This document shows positions 35,395 through 44,749 of a stretch of DNA of 64,000 bases, piece by piece. This DNA is from Bryobacterales bacterium (GTDB lineage: Bacteria > Acidobacteriota > Terriglobia > Bryobacterales > Bryobacteraceae). Each line of letters opens with the position of its first letter. Position 1 is the stretch's first letter. Below the pieces are notes generated by a model. It was given only the letters and a program-made list of their open reading frames with translations, was not told the origin of the DNA and did no database searches. The stretch covers positions 1 to 64,000 of the forward strand of contig JAIXKK010000222.1 of the NCBI GenBank assembly GCA_026954325.1. The letters are read 5' to 3'. The translations under genes and the position numbers were made by a program.

Positions 35395-36668
35395 ACTCGC
35401 TGTTTGCCAAGATTCTGCTCTGGCTTGTGGTAACGGCGCTCATCACCAGCCTGGGGTCCGTCGTCCTGATGAATCTTGCCCTGCCGGACCCGGCCCACGC
35501 GGGCCCCTGGCCCGGCCGCGTGATGCAGTTCACGGCCGATGAGGCGTGGCGTATCTACCGCGTCGAGGGCCCCTCGCAATTCGCTTCCTGGATGAACCGG
35601 CTCGAAGCAACCACGCAAATGGAAGCTCATCTCGTGAACCGGCAAGGCCGTGACCTGGCCGGTGGCGAGGATCGCTCGCGCCTGGTGGGCCGTCTCCGGC
35701 ACAGCCGCTTCCTTCTGATGCGCGACCGCGGAAGGCTGCTGCTGGGACGCCCTACATCCGACGGCCAGGCCTTCCTGCTGCTCTATCCGCCGCCGCGGTT
35801 CCGTGCCTTCCCGCTCTTCATCCCCGAGCATATCTGGGTCATCGGCTCGGTCCTCTTTCTCAGCTACTGGCTGGCGCGCTACTTGACGAACCCGCTACGG
35901 CGCGTCGAAGCGGCCGCCGTGCGGCTTGGCAAAGGCGATCTCACCGCGCGCGCGCCCGTGGTTCGAAGCGATGAAGTGGGCCATCTGGCCGTAACCTTCA
36001 ACCAGATGGCGGAGCGGTTGCAGCAACTCGTGGAAGCGCGGCAGCGGCTTCTGCTCGATGTCTCGCACGAGCTTCGCTCTCCCCTGGCGCGCCTCGGCGT
36101 GGCGGTGGAACTGGCCCGCACCGGCAAGGACCCTGCAAAGGAATTGGACCTCATCCAAAAGCAGGCCGGCCGCTTGAATGAACTCGTGGGAAACCTGCTG
36201 CAAGTGGCGCGAGCAGAGGCGCATCCGGGTTCCCTCAAGCGCGAACGCCTCAATCTGCGCGAACTGCTGGACGATGTGGCCGCGGGGGTCGAACTCGAGG
36301 GCGCGGTGAAGGTTTCCTCCCCGCACGCCGTCTTCGTGGAGGGCGACGGCGAACTCCTCCGGCGCGCCGTCGAGAACGTAGTGCGGAATGCCCTGCGTTA
36401 TGCGCCGGAAGCCTCCGCGGTGGAAGTCTCACTATCCTCTGACAGCGGCAAGGCCATCGTGCGAATTCGCGACTACGGCCCCGGAGTCCCCGAACAATCC
36501 CTGCCGCTGTTGTTTGATGCCTTCTATCGCGTCGAGGGGCAATCAGGCGAAGGAACAGGGCTCGGGCTTTCGATTGCGCGCCGCGCCGTGGAATTGCACG
36601 GAGGCGCCATCCTTGCCGCAAACGCCAATCCCGGCCTGCTGGTGACCATCGAACTTCCTTCCGTGTGA
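35391..36668 (+). CDS. Sensor histidine kinase, CpxA-like
   Basis: A 425-residue membrane kinase. Two membrane helices (about 8-27 and 145-165) enclose a periplasmic sensor region; a HAMP domain follows ('YLTNPLRRVEAAAVRLGKGD'), then HisKA with 'LLLDVSHELRSPLARLGVAV' and HATPase with 'ENVVRNALRYAPE', 'IRDYGPGVPE' and 'GEGTGLGLSIARRAVELHGG'. The ordering and the wording are those of CpxA/EnvZ-like kinases. It is coupled to the regulator upstream and is likely to sense envelope stress together with the Spy-like protein (inference). Confidence 0.92.
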   Translation: MNSLFAKILLWLVVTALITSLGSVVLMNLALPDPAHAGPWPGRVMQFTADEAWRIYRVEGPSQFASWMNRLEATTQMEAHLVNRQGRDLAGGEDRSRLVGRLRHSRFLLMRDRGRLLLGRPTSDGQAFLLLYPPPRFRAFPLFIPEHIWVIGSVLFLSYWLARYLTNPLRRVEAAAVRLGKGDLTARAPVVRSDEVGHLAVTFNQMAERLQQLVEARQRLLLDVSHELRSPLARLGVAVELARTGKDPAKELDLIQKQAGRLNELVGNLLQVARAEAHPGSLKRERLNLRELLDDVAAGVELEGAVKVSSPHAVFVEGDGELLRRAVENVVRNALRYAPEASAVEVSLSSDSGKAIVRIRDYGPGVPEQSLPLLFDAFYRVEGQSGEGTGLGLSIARRAVELHGGAILAANANPGLLVTIELPSV

Positions 36669-36747
36669 TGAATACGCGCAAGCATTCTGAGGTAAAGCCC
36701 CGATTGAACCTGGCGGCACGGCGCCGGCACACTGGGGAGAGGTTTGT

Positions 36748-37863
36748 GTGACGTTCCGGTGCTACATCCTCTCACTGTTCCTATTGGCGGCCGTTCCTCT
36801 GAACGCACAGCCCATGGTCGGGTCCTGCGCCGTCTTCCCCGCCAACAACATCTGGAACATGCCCGTCGATCAACTCCCCGTGGCGGCGAACTCGGCGGCG
36901 CTCGTCAGCACCGTCGGGACCGGCCTTCATCTGCACGCCGACTTTGGCTCCGGCCTTTACCAGGGCGCGCCCATCGGCATCCCTTTCATGACCGTCTCCC
37001 CGTCGCAGACGAAGTACCCGGCAACCTTCACCTACGCCGATGAGAGCGACGCGGGCCCCTACGCCATTCCCTTGAACGCCCCCATCGAAGGGGGAAGCAC
37101 AAGCACGGGTGACCGCCACGCCATCGCCATCGACACCGGCAACTGCATCCTCTACGAGTTGTACGGCGCCTATCCGCGAACGGCAAGCTGGCAGGCCGGC
37201 TCCGGCGCGATTTTCGATCTCAAGTCGCACGCTCTGCGCCCGGCCGGGTGGACTTCCGCCGACGCTGCGGGCCTCCCAATCTTCCCGGGACTGGTTCGCT
37301 ACGACGAAGTCGCCGCGGGCGAGATCAGGCACGCCATCCGTTTGACCGTGCCCCAGACCCTCAAGGGCTACGTATGGCCGGCTCGCCATGATGCCTCCAG
37401 CCTCACCGATCCGAAGTATCCCCCCATGGGGCAGCGCTTCCGGTTGAAGGCATCCTTCGACATTTCGGGCTATCCCGCCGATGTCCAGGTCATTCTGCGG
37501 GCGCTGAAAAAATACGGCATGATCCTTGCCGACAACGGTTCGGCATGGTTCATTTCCGGCGTGCCGGATTCCCGCTGGGACAATAACAATCTCTCCACGC
37601 TGAGCAGCGTCCTGGGGTCGAATTTCGAAGCGGTGGATGACTCCGTGTTCCTGTTGAACCCGGATTCCGGCCGCGCCCGCTCCTGCGATGTGAATGAAGA
37701 CGGAGCGGCGAACGTCGTCGACGTGCAACTGGAAGTGAACGCCGCCCTTGCCATCACCTCCTGCGGCTTTGGCGACCTGGACGGAAACGGCCGCTGCGAT
37801 GTGGTGGATGTGCAGCGGACCGTCCTAGCCGCGCTGGGGTCGGCATGCCGCATCGGCCGGTAG
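36748..37863 (+). CDS. Secreted protein with C-terminal dockerin-like repeats
   Basis: A 371-residue exported protein (signal 'CYILSLFLLAAVPLNA', GTG start behind GGGGAGAGG). The main domain (about 25-300) is conserved-looking ('NIWNMPVDQLP', 'DRHAIAIDTGNCILYELYGA') but its function is unknown. The last 60 residues hold two calcium-loop repeats, 'CDVNEDGAANVVDVQLEVN' and 'GDLDGNGRCDVVDVQRTV', the dockerin type I pattern. In cellulosomes dockerins dock to cohesins; no cohesin is visible here, and in Acidobacteria these tails may be general calcium-stabilised anchors (inference). The next gene, convergent, encodes an SLH protein. Confidence 0.75.
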   Translation: MTFRCYILSLFLLAAVPLNAQPMVGSCAVFPANNIWNMPVDQLPVAANSAALVSTVGTGLHLHADFGSGLYQGAPIGIPFMTVSPSQTKYPATFTYADESDAGPYAIPLNAPIEGGSTSTGDRHAIAIDTGNCILYELYGAYPRTASWQAGSGAIFDLKSHALRPAGWTSADAAGLPIFPGLVRYDEVAAGEIRHAIRLTVPQTLKGYVWPARHDASSLTDPKYPPMGQRFRLKASFDISGYPADVQVILRALKKYGMILADNGSAWFISGVPDSRWDNNNLSTLSSVLGSNFEAVDDSVFLLNPDSGRARSCDVNEDGAANVVDVQLEVNAALAITSCGFGDLDGNGRCDVVDVQRTVLAALGSACRIGR

Positions 37864-37890
37864 GCGGCGCTGCCGCGCCTACACGAAAAA

Positions 37891-39975
37891 TCATGGCGTC
37901 AGAAATCCGCGCGTAAGGAACACGGCCATCTGCCCGCGCGTGTTGGTGTCGTTCGGACAGTATTGCGCCGCCGTGCATCCGCTGGTGATTCCCAGCTCCT
38001 TCATCTTTTGCACATAGGGAAAGAAGATGTTCGAAACCGGAACATCGTCGAACAGTGCCGCCGAGGGATAGGGAAACGTATCGGCAAAAGTAATGCCGAG
38101 CCGCGCGCGCACCACGAACGCCGCCATCTGCCCCCTTGTCACCGCTGCGTCGGGGCAATACGTCGTGGCCGTGCATCCGTTGGTGACGCCGATTTCGCTC
38201 AGCTTCTGGATGTAGGCGAAGTAGGGATGGCCCGGCCCCACATCCGTAAAATTGGGCTGCGAGGCGAAAGAAAAATTCTCCCCATACAGAGCGCGCACCA
38301 GAAACGCCGCCATTTCCGCGCGTGTCATCGGCGCGTCGGGACAGTACTGCCCCCCGCCGCAGCCGGACGTGATCTTGTTTAACTTCAAAAGCGAAATGGC
38401 GTCGAAGAACGGATAGCTTGCGGGCACGTCCGTGAATTGCTCCACGGGGGCAAGGTTCCTCTGGATAAGCGGGAACCATTGTCCGCCCACCACCACCGAT
38501 CCGGTCCGCGGGCTTGTGTCCTGGTTCGTGCCAACGGAAAATGCAAGCGAGCCCGAACCTGACCCCACGGAAAGGCCGGGAAGCGTAACCCATGCCGGCG
38601 CAACGGAGGCGGTCCACTGGCAACCGGAATTCACGGTGATGTTGAGTTGATTCACCGCCGCCGCGGCAGCCACCGTCTGATTGGGTCCCGTGAGGCTCGC
38701 CTGACAGCCCGCCGCCGGTTGGTTGATCGTGTAAGGAACGCTCGCCAGGGTGATGGTGGCCGCGCGCGGAGCCCCGTTCGGGTTGGGCTCAATCCGCAAT
38801 CGCACAATCCCGTTCCCTGCCCCCGACACGCCCGAGACAACACTGATCCAGGGAATGTTCGAAGCCGCCTGCCAGGCGCACCCCGTCCCCGCAATTACGT
38901 TGACTGCGCGAATATCGCCGGATGGACTCACCGAGGTGGCGGAATTTCCCAGGGAATACCCGCAGGGCGATGCCGGGCCGAACGCGGCGTTCACATTGCG
39001 CGGAGCCGTTAAGTACACCGCCAGCGGACTCGCGTTTCCCGACACGTCCCCTCCCCAGGCGGCGAGTTGAAATCCGGCGGCGGGCTGCGGCGTCAACTGC
39101 GCCACGGAGCCGGCATCGTAAAAACCGTCCGCGGCGTCCGGACTTGCGGAAACAGCGCCCGCCCCGGCGCTGACGCTCGTCGTCAGCTTATACTGTGTGC
39201 GAAACGCCGCCGTGTAGATTGCGGCCGTGGAGGGAGCCACCACGGTATGGGAGACCGCTCCTCCGTCGCTCCAGGCCGAGAAGGCGTAGCGGGTGGTCCC
39301 CCCGCCTTGCGGCGTCGCCGCCGAGATGGTATGCGAGCTCTCCGATATCCACTGGAATGTCTTCGGCGCCGTGTAATTGAACCCGTCTACCGCAATCGTC
39401 AGGCCGGGCGGCGAGGTTTGAATCGTCACCGCGGACAGCAGGGATGTGAAAGTTGCCGTCACGCTGCGGGGAACCGACATCACCAGGGAAAAACCCGGAT
39501 TCCCTCCGAAGGCGTCCCCACTCCATGAGCTGAAGGTATAACCCGCCGGAGCCAGGGCCTGCAGTTGAACCACCGACCCCGGGAGGTAGAATCCGTCGGG
39601 CGAATCCGGCGTGGCGCTGACGCTGCCCACTCCCGTGGGGCTTGTGCTCGCGGCCAGCAGATAGAACAGCGCGAACGTCGCCGTGTACGCGGCGTCCCCG
39701 GCGCCGATGGTGACGGCGTGCGTCTGTGCCCCGCCGTCGCTCCAGGATTGAAACGTCTGCCGCACTCCCGACGCGGTGAGCGAGGAAACGGCCCCGATGG
39801 TGTGCGTGGAATTCGCTTCCCAGGAAAAAACGCGCGGAGACAGATACGATGTGCCGTCGACGATGATTTGAATTCCCGGCGGATTCGTCGCAATCGTCAC
39901 CTGGGGCTGCGCCTGCGCGGACGGCATCCCGCACAACAGTATGAGGAATGAGAATTTCACGTGCATTTTTCTCAT
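37891..39975 (-). CDS. Surface protein with repeat, BACON and three SLH domains
   Basis: About 694 residues. A signal peptide ('FSFLILLCGMPSAQAQ') precedes two copies of a two-part repeat ('VTIATNPPGIQIIVDG'/'VTIQTSPPGLTIAVDG' and 'GSVSATPDSPDGFY'/'GAVSASPDAADGFY', the latter like divergent InlB B-repeats), two BACON-like domains ('GCAWQAASNIPWISVVSG', 'GCQWTASVAPAWVTLPG') and three C-terminal SLH repeats ('QFTDVPASYPFFDAISLLKL', 'MTRAEMAAFLVRAL'). SLH normally binds pyruvylated wall polymers; in this setting it suggests an S-layer-like or periplasmic polysaccharide anchor. ATG 39975 is preferred over a TTG at 39993. Confidence 0.88.
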   Translation of the reverse strand: MRKMHVKFSFLILLCGMPSAQAQPQVTIATNPPGIQIIVDGTSYLSPRVFSWEANSTHTIGAVSSLTASGVRQTFQSWSDGGAQTHAVTIGAGDAAYTATFALFYLLAASTSPTGVGSVSATPDSPDGFYLPGSVVQLQALAPAGYTFSSWSGDAFGGNPGFSLVMSVPRSVTATFTSLLSAVTIQTSPPGLTIAVDGFNYTAPKTFQWISESSHTISAATPQGGGTTRYAFSAWSDGGAVSHTVVAPSTAAIYTAAFRTQYKLTTSVSAGAGAVSASPDAADGFYDAGSVAQLTPQPAAGFQLAAWGGDVSGNASPLAVYLTAPRNVNAAFGPASPCGYSLGNSATSVSPSGDIRAVNVIAGTGCAWQAASNIPWISVVSGVSGAGNGIVRLRIEPNPNGAPRAATITLASVPYTINQPAAGCQASLTGPNQTVAAAAAVNQLNITVNSGCQWTASVAPAWVTLPGLSVGSGSGSLAFSVGTNQDTSPRTGSVVVGGQWFPLIQRNLAPVEQFTDVPASYPFFDAISLLKLNKITSGCGGGQYCPDAPMTRAEMAAFLVRALYGENFSFASQPNFTDVGPGHPYFAYIQKLSEIGVTNGCTATTYCPDAAVTRGQMAAFVVRARLGITFADTFPYPSAALFDDVPVSNIFFPYVQKMKELGITSGCTAAQYCPNDTNTRGQMAVFLTRGFLTP

Positions 39976-40040
39976 GAATGCGATTCGAACCAAGCAGTCT
40001 AGCAGCCATCGAGGCCGCGGTGCACCACGCGAATGCGGAA

Positions 40041-40071
40041 AGGGCCGCGTGCCTCACCGGCAAGCGGCCCT
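40041..40071 (-). terminator. Hairpin after the OmpA/PKD gene
   Basis: AGGGCCGC (40041-40048) pairs with GCGGCCCT (40064-40071) around a 15-base loop. On the minus strand, about 20 bases past the stop at 40091, it is followed by TTCC. A plausible but weak terminator. Confidence 0.5.
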
Positions 40072-40090
40072 CGTCTATCAGCGAGTAGCG

Positions 40091-43057
40091 TCAGTAGGCG
40101 CCGAAGAACACCTTCGTGGTGGCCTTGGCAAACCTGCCGCTCGAATCCGTTACGGTGAGTTCGAAGTTATACTCACCAAAGGCGAGCGGCGCGAAACGCA
40201 CCGTGGGCGTAGCCGTATCCGCGCCGAGCATCAGTTGCGGCTGCCGGCCGAGAGCGCGCCAGGAGAACCCAATCACGAGCCCGTCCGGACTGATCGACTT
40301 CGAGCCGTCCAGCTTGACTTCGTTGTTGGTGGTGACCTGGTTCGGACCCGCGTCGGCCACGGGGCCGCCGCCGGTCTGAGTCACCTTCACGTCCACGCTC
40401 GCAAGCGTCGAATTGCGGCGCCCGAATGCGCGGATGGTGTAGGTGGTGTCCACTCTCGGGTTGACCGTGACGTTGCCGTTGGCGAGCACGGTTCCGATTC
40501 CATCGATCGAGACGGAGGTTGCGCCTTCCGTCGTCCACGAGAGAACAACCGGTGCTCCGGGGCTCGGCGACACCGGCGGATTCGCCGCGAAGTTGAGGAT
40601 GCGCACCGCCGGGAATACGGTCACCGCCGCTTCCGCGGTAACCGTCCCTGCCGCGTTCTTGGCGGTGATGGTGTACGTGGTGGTGGCGGTTGGCGTCACG
40701 TTGGCCGATCCGGTCAACGGCTGATCGCCAAGGGCCGTGATGGAGACGCTGGTCGCGTTCTCCACCTGCCACACAAGCGAGGACGCCTCACCCGCGACAA
40801 TCTCCGCGGGAGCCGCGGTGAAGCGCACGATGCGCGGCATCGGAGGCGGATTCACCGACACCGCAACCTGCGCCGTCGTCTGGCCGAAGCGGTTGCGCGC
40901 CGTGAGCACGTAGGTGGCGGAAGCAGACGGCGTGACTGCTTGTGACCCACTCTGGGCCACCGCGCCGATGCCGCTGATCTCCACCTGGTCCGCGTTCTCC
41001 GTCTGCCAGCTCAGTGTCGTGGACTGGCCCGAAGACAGAGTCATGGGCGATGCCTGGAAGAAGATGATGCGCGGGTCGGCGCGCTGCACCGATACCGTCA
41101 CCGTTTCACTCACTTCACTGACCCTGTTCTTGGCGGTCAACTTGTATGTCGTGGTCTGGTCCGGCGAAACGCTGGTCGAGCCGCTGCGCGGATCAACCTT
41201 GCCGATGCCGTCAATGGTGACTTCCTCGGCGTTGTCCACGGCCCAGGTGAGTGTCGCCTGTTCGCCCGCCTTGATCACTTGCGGATTGGCGAGGAAGCGC
41301 AGGATGCGCACTTGCGGAGCGCTCTGCGTGGCGATGGTCACCCTGGCTACCGCCGAGGCGCCCTTGTCGTCGGTCACCGTCAGGCGGAACGTGTAGCGCT
41401 GCCCGTCACCCGCGTTAAACGTCGCCTTCGCCGTGTTGGCGCCGGACAGCGAAACCGCCGGGCCTCCCGTCTGCGCCCACGCGAACGTGATGGGGTCGCC
41501 TTCCGGATCATACGAAGCCGATCCATCGAGAGTGATCTGGCCCGCGCTCACGCCGATCTGATCCTGTCCCGCATCGGCGATCGGGGCCTCGTTGCCCGTG
41601 CGGATCTTGCGCGTAATCAACTCGTACCGCACACGCGGCACATCCACGGGTACCGGATGATTCGCCGCCTTGTACTCCTTGGGACGAAGGAAATTGCCGA
41701 GTTGAATGCCGGCCACCACGCGGCCGTTGTTCCCCGCCCCCAACATCGTTTCGTTCATGCCGCCTTCCAGCGTGAAGGCCCAGTACTGGTTGAAGGGGAA
41801 CACAAACCGAAGCGTGCCGCCCGGCCGGTCCGCATGGCCGAAGCTCTTCAGATACCCCAGATTCCCTTCCAGGTAGATGTCCTTGTACAGACCCAACGTC
41901 GTCTGCGCCCCGATCTGGTCCACGGCCTTGAGCAGGGTCTCCATGGTGATCGTCCGCGTCAATGCCTCGCGTCTCAAAACCGCGTTATCGAGAAACGCTT
42001 TCGTCCCGAACACACCCACCTTGCCGCGCCCGAAGATGTAGTCCAGCGTCATCGCGGCCTGGCCCAGTGTGCCGCCGCCCTTCAAATCAGTGATCTGCAC
42101 GTTCTTGAAGCTGGTAAACAGACCGGCTTGGAAGTCCTTGTAGCGGTTCACGAGTCCGAGGTCGAACTGCCCTTCCTTGCGGTCCCGGAAGTACATGTAT
42201 TCGGCCTGGCCCTGAACGGCGAACTTCTCCTTGAACGGCGCAAAATAACGGCCGCGTCCGGAGAACGTCAGCTTGCCCTCCGAATCGACCCCGGCGTTCA
42301 GTCCCAACAGGGCGAATCGCGGCATCTGGTTCTTCTTGATCGCCTCATCCGCCGTCTTCTCGGTAATCGAAGCGACATCATTCGCCGAAAGTTTCGGCAG
42401 ACTCTTCACCGACTGGTCGGTCGAAGCCTGCGCCGTCTTCAGTGCATCCACCTGCTTCTGAAGATCGTCGTTGGCCTTCTTCATGTCGCGCAGCATGTTC
42501 GCGATGTCGTCGAGCCTGTCCAGCCGCTTGAGAATCGCGTCGCAGCACTCTTCCTGTTTCTTTTGCGCGGCCGCCAGCGCCTTCTGCAGCCCTTCGATGG
42601 CGTCTCCCATCCCGCCGTCCCCAACCACTTTTCCGCTAGGGTCGGTTACCGTGGCGCTCACCCGGCGGTTTATGAACCGGGCTTCCGGAGAGCGTCCGGG
42701 AGCCTTTGGATTGCTCTTCCCCTCCGAGATGGTCTGGATCTGGCTGGCGCTGGCGCCGTACTTCACCAGGAAGTTCTTGACGGTCTCCGCTCGCGCCGCC
42801 CCCAGCTTTTGATTGAGGCGGTTCGACCCCCGGTCGTCCGCGTTTCCCACCAGCTTCACCTTGTAACCGGGGTTCTTCTTTAGAAGTTCCGCCATCCGCA
42901 AAAGACTGGGATACCCGTCGGTCAATACGGCGGACTTGAATTCGAAGTTTACTTCCTCCCAATCATCCTTCGAAGCCGTGGTGGACAAGCCCTGCGCGAA
43001 GGCTCCGGAAGCGAGGATTGAGGTGAGCAGTACATGCGCCCACAACCTGCTATACAT
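40091..43057 (-). CDS. OmpA-domain outer-membrane protein with PKD and Ig-like repeats
   Basis: A 988-residue protein of unusual architecture: signal peptide (1-22); OmpA-like peptidoglycan-binding domain at the N-terminus (about 35-138, 'VKLVGNADDRGSNRLNQKLG'); coiled coil (152-215); a beta-rich, possibly barrel region (245-458, 'FAVQGQAEYMYFRDRKEGQF'); a PKD domain (488-577, 'DGSASYDPEGDPITFAWAQT'); four Ig-like repeats of about 80 residues (583-895, with 'DQTTTYKLTAKNR', 'SASATYVLTARNR', 'ATTTYTITAKN', 'VDTTYTIRAFG'); and a last PKD-like domain (898-985). AGGAGGAAAT precedes the ATG. It could link wall, outer membrane and surface; the function is inferred from domains only. Confidence 0.85.
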   Translation of the reverse strand: MYSRLWAHVLLTSILASGAFAQGLSTTASKDDWEEVNFEFKSAVLTDGYPSLLRMAELLKKNPGYKVKLVGNADDRGSNRLNQKLGAARAETVKNFLVKYGASASQIQTISEGKSNPKAPGRSPEARFINRRVSATVTDPSGKVVGDGGMGDAIEGLQKALAAAQKKQEECCDAILKRLDRLDDIANMLRDMKKANDDLQKQVDALKTAQASTDQSVKSLPKLSANDVASITEKTADEAIKKNQMPRFALLGLNAGVDSEGKLTFSGRGRYFAPFKEKFAVQGQAEYMYFRDRKEGQFDLGLVNRYKDFQAGLFTSFKNVQITDLKGGGTLGQAAMTLDYIFGRGKVGVFGTKAFLDNAVLRREALTRTITMETLLKAVDQIGAQTTLGLYKDIYLEGNLGYLKSFGHADRPGGTLRFVFPFNQYWAFTLEGGMNETMLGAGNNGRVVAGIQLGNFLRPKEYKAANHPVPVDVPRVRYELITRKIRTGNEAPIADAGQDQIGVSAGQITLDGSASYDPEGDPITFAWAQTGGPAVSLSGANTAKATFNAGDGQRYTFRLTVTDDKGASAVARVTIATQSAPQVRILRFLANPQVIKAGEQATLTWAVDNAEEVTIDGIGKVDPRSGSTSVSPDQTTTYKLTAKNRVSEVSETVTVSVQRADPRIIFFQASPMTLSSGQSTTLSWQTENADQVEISGIGAVAQSGSQAVTPSASATYVLTARNRFGQTTAQVAVSVNPPPMPRIVRFTAAPAEIVAGEASSLVWQVENATSVSITALGDQPLTGSANVTPTATTTYTITAKNAAGTVTAEAAVTVFPAVRILNFAANPPVSPSPGAPVVLSWTTEGATSVSIDGIGTVLANGNVTVNPRVDTTYTIRAFGRRNSTLASVDVKVTQTGGGPVADAGPNQVTTNNEVKLDGSKSISPDGLVIGFSWRALGRQPQLMLGADTATPTVRFAPLAFGEYNFELTVTDSSGRFAKATTKVFFGAY

Positions 43058-43424
43058 TTTGGTAATGATTTCCTCCTGAATTCCTGTGTTTCATATTCCC
43101 GTGCTCACTGCCTGCTGGCGGCACACACTCTACACCCTTGTCTGTGCGGGCAGGCCTTCGCCGCTTCCACAGGTAGAGAAGGACGTAATTATTTCTTACG
43201 GGGCACGGTAAAGTTTGCCATGTTCCCCCCGAGTAGCAACAGGACTGGACTACTCGTAGAATTATAGCAATCTTCGGGCCACTGGCAGGTGCTCGGCAAG
43301 AAGATCGTACCGGTACCTATAGATATCTCCCGGACCTCCTGACAAATCTCTGGAACTTACAAGCCGCCAAACGCGAAATACTAACAGTAAATGTCGCCGG
43401 CCCGTCAGCAAACCGAAGGAATTC
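43058..43424. other. 367-base divergent intergenic region
   Basis: It separates the OmpA/PKD gene (minus) from the ECF sigma gene (plus). Next to the latter, GGAACTT at 43352-43358 resembles an ECF -35 element and could serve autoregulation; the -10 side is not convincing. The ribosome sites AGGAGGAAAT (minus) and AAGGA (plus) lie at its ends. No gene or RNA structure was recognised in between. Confidence 0.4.
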
Positions 43425-44015
43425 ATGGGGCTCGAATCGCTCAAGGATGACGCCCTGCTCCAGCGCGCGCGGAAAGGCTGTGAATCTTCCTTCACCCTTC
43501 TCTACCGCCGGCATCAGGGCAGAATCTATCGTTTCGCGCTGCAAATGTGCGGCAGCGCCCTCGCGGCCGAAGAAATCACCCAGGAGGTGTTTGTGGCGCT
43601 TGTGGCGGAGTTGGATCGTTATGACTCAACCCGCGGCCCGCTTCTGCCCTATCTGATGGGCGTGACCCGCAACCAGGTCTATCGCTGGCTCCGGCGCGAG
43701 CGCCCCTTCCTTCCCCTTGACTCCGCGGATGGCGGCGGCGCCTCGCTGCTGCCGGCGCCCGTGAACCCGTTGCGGGAACTTACGGAACGGGAAACCATCG
43801 GCTCCCTGCGCCGCGCCATCGAGAGTCTGCCGCCCGTCTATCGCGAAGTCGTGCTGCTCTGCGACATGGAAGAGATGGATTATTCGCGGGCCGCACAGAC
43901 CTTGGGTTGCGCTATTGGGACCGTGCGCTCGCGCCTCCACCGCGCCCGCGCCCTTCTCACGGAAAAATGGAGAGCCGGGCGGCGTCCGGCCGCTTCCGTA
44001 AAGGAGCAGGGATGA
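43425..44015 (+). CDS. ECF-type RNA polymerase sigma factor
   Basis: A 196-residue sigma-70 family factor: region 2 (about 20-85, 'FTLLYRRHQGRIYRFALQMC', 'AEEITQEVFVALVAELDRYD') and region 4 (about 128-182, 'IESLPPVYREVVLLCDMEEM', 'AAQTLGCAIGTVRSRLHRAR'). No region 1 or 3. Its stop overlaps the start of the anti-sigma gene (ATGA), the standard arrangement. A GGAACTT element lies about 70 bases upstream. Confidence 0.93.
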   Translation: MGLESLKDDALLQRARKGCESSFTLLYRRHQGRIYRFALQMCGSALAAEEITQEVFVALVAELDRYDSTRGPLLPYLMGVTRNQVYRWLRRERPFLPLDSADGGGASLLPAPVNPLRELTERETIGSLRRAIESLPPVYREVVLLCDMEEMDYSRAAQTLGCAIGTVRSRLHRARALLTEKWRAGRRPAASVKEQG

Positions 44016-44704
44016 ACTGTCAGGATTTTGCGAGAATCATGCATGACTCCGCGGGTGAGGAATGCGGCAGCGCCTCCGCGCGCGAACAGGCGCGCCGCCA
44101 CCTGGCCGCCTGCGAACCATGCCGCCGGCGTCTCGAAGAGAATGCCGCGCTCGGCGCGGCGCTGGCGATGGCGGTAAAGGAATACGGAACGCTCGAAGCC
44201 CCGCCTGCCGTGGAATCGGCCGTGCTCGAGGCCTTCCGAAGATCACGCCGCCCGGCAGCGATGCCGCTCCGGCCCGGGTTGTCGTGGGCAGTCGCCGCGG
44301 CTGTCCTGTGCCTGGCGGTATTCCTTTGGCCGCGCAATCGGCACCCACAATCCGCCATCGGCGAGGTGGCCGCCCGCCGCACGCCGGTACAGGAGATAGT
44401 CCAACCCGCGCAGCCTCCAGCGCCGGGAGATCGAGTCCAACCCGCTTTCCCTGAGCCCGGAACAATCCCCCTCTCCCATCCCGCTCCGCGGTGGACGGAA
44501 ACCGTGACGCAATTCATCCCGCTCCGTTATGGCAAACCGGTGGAATCCGGCGAAACGCTCCAGGTAGTCCGGATCACTCTGCGGCGCGCGGACCTCTTAC
44601 GGCTCGGGCTTCCCGTGGCGCCGGACAGCGGGTCCGGCCTGGTGAAAGCGGATGTGTTGTTGGGTGAAGACGGGTTGACGAAAGCGATCCGGTTTGTCTA
44701 TTAG
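44012..44704 (+). CDS. Zinc-type anti-sigma factor
   Basis: A 230-residue single-pass membrane protein. The cytoplasmic N-terminus has the ZAS motif in 'RRHLAACEPCRRRLEENAAL' (HxxxCxxC), then a membrane helix (about 88-106, 'LSWAVAAAVLCLAVFLW') and a Pro-rich periplasmic part with a C-terminal domain ('IPLRYGKPVESGETLQVVRI'). It should hold the upstream ECF sigma factor until an envelope signal. ATG 44012 overlaps the sigma stop; an AAGGAG site precedes it. Confidence 0.88.
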   Translation: MNCQDFARIMHDSAGEECGSASAREQARRHLAACEPCRRRLEENAALGAALAMAVKEYGTLEAPPAVESAVLEAFRRSRRPAAMPLRPGLSWAVAAAVLCLAVFLWPRNRHPQSAIGEVAARRTPVQEIVQPAQPPAPGDRVQPAFPEPGTIPLSHPAPRWTETVTQFIPLRYGKPVESGETLQVVRITLRRADLLRLGLPVAPDSGSGLVKADVLLGEDGLTKAIRFVY

Positions 44705-44749
44705 TTCAGGATTTTCTTACACTGTTCAATTGCAAGAAGGAGTAACTCG

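Noticed and set aside
40580..41320. Repeated segments in DNA that at first suggested a tandem repeat or CRISPR-like array
   Set aside because: The period matches the four Ig-like protein domains and the DNA copies are diverged; there are no identical short repeats with unique spacers.
41279..42883. 534-residue open frame on the plus strand inside the OmpA/PKD gene
   Set aside because: Antisense shadow of a gene with clear domains; no ribosome site and no recognisable sequence.
43352..43385. GGAACTT as a complete ECF promoter
   Set aside because: The -35-like element is good but no matching -10 element was convincing, so it is noted only within the intergenic entry.
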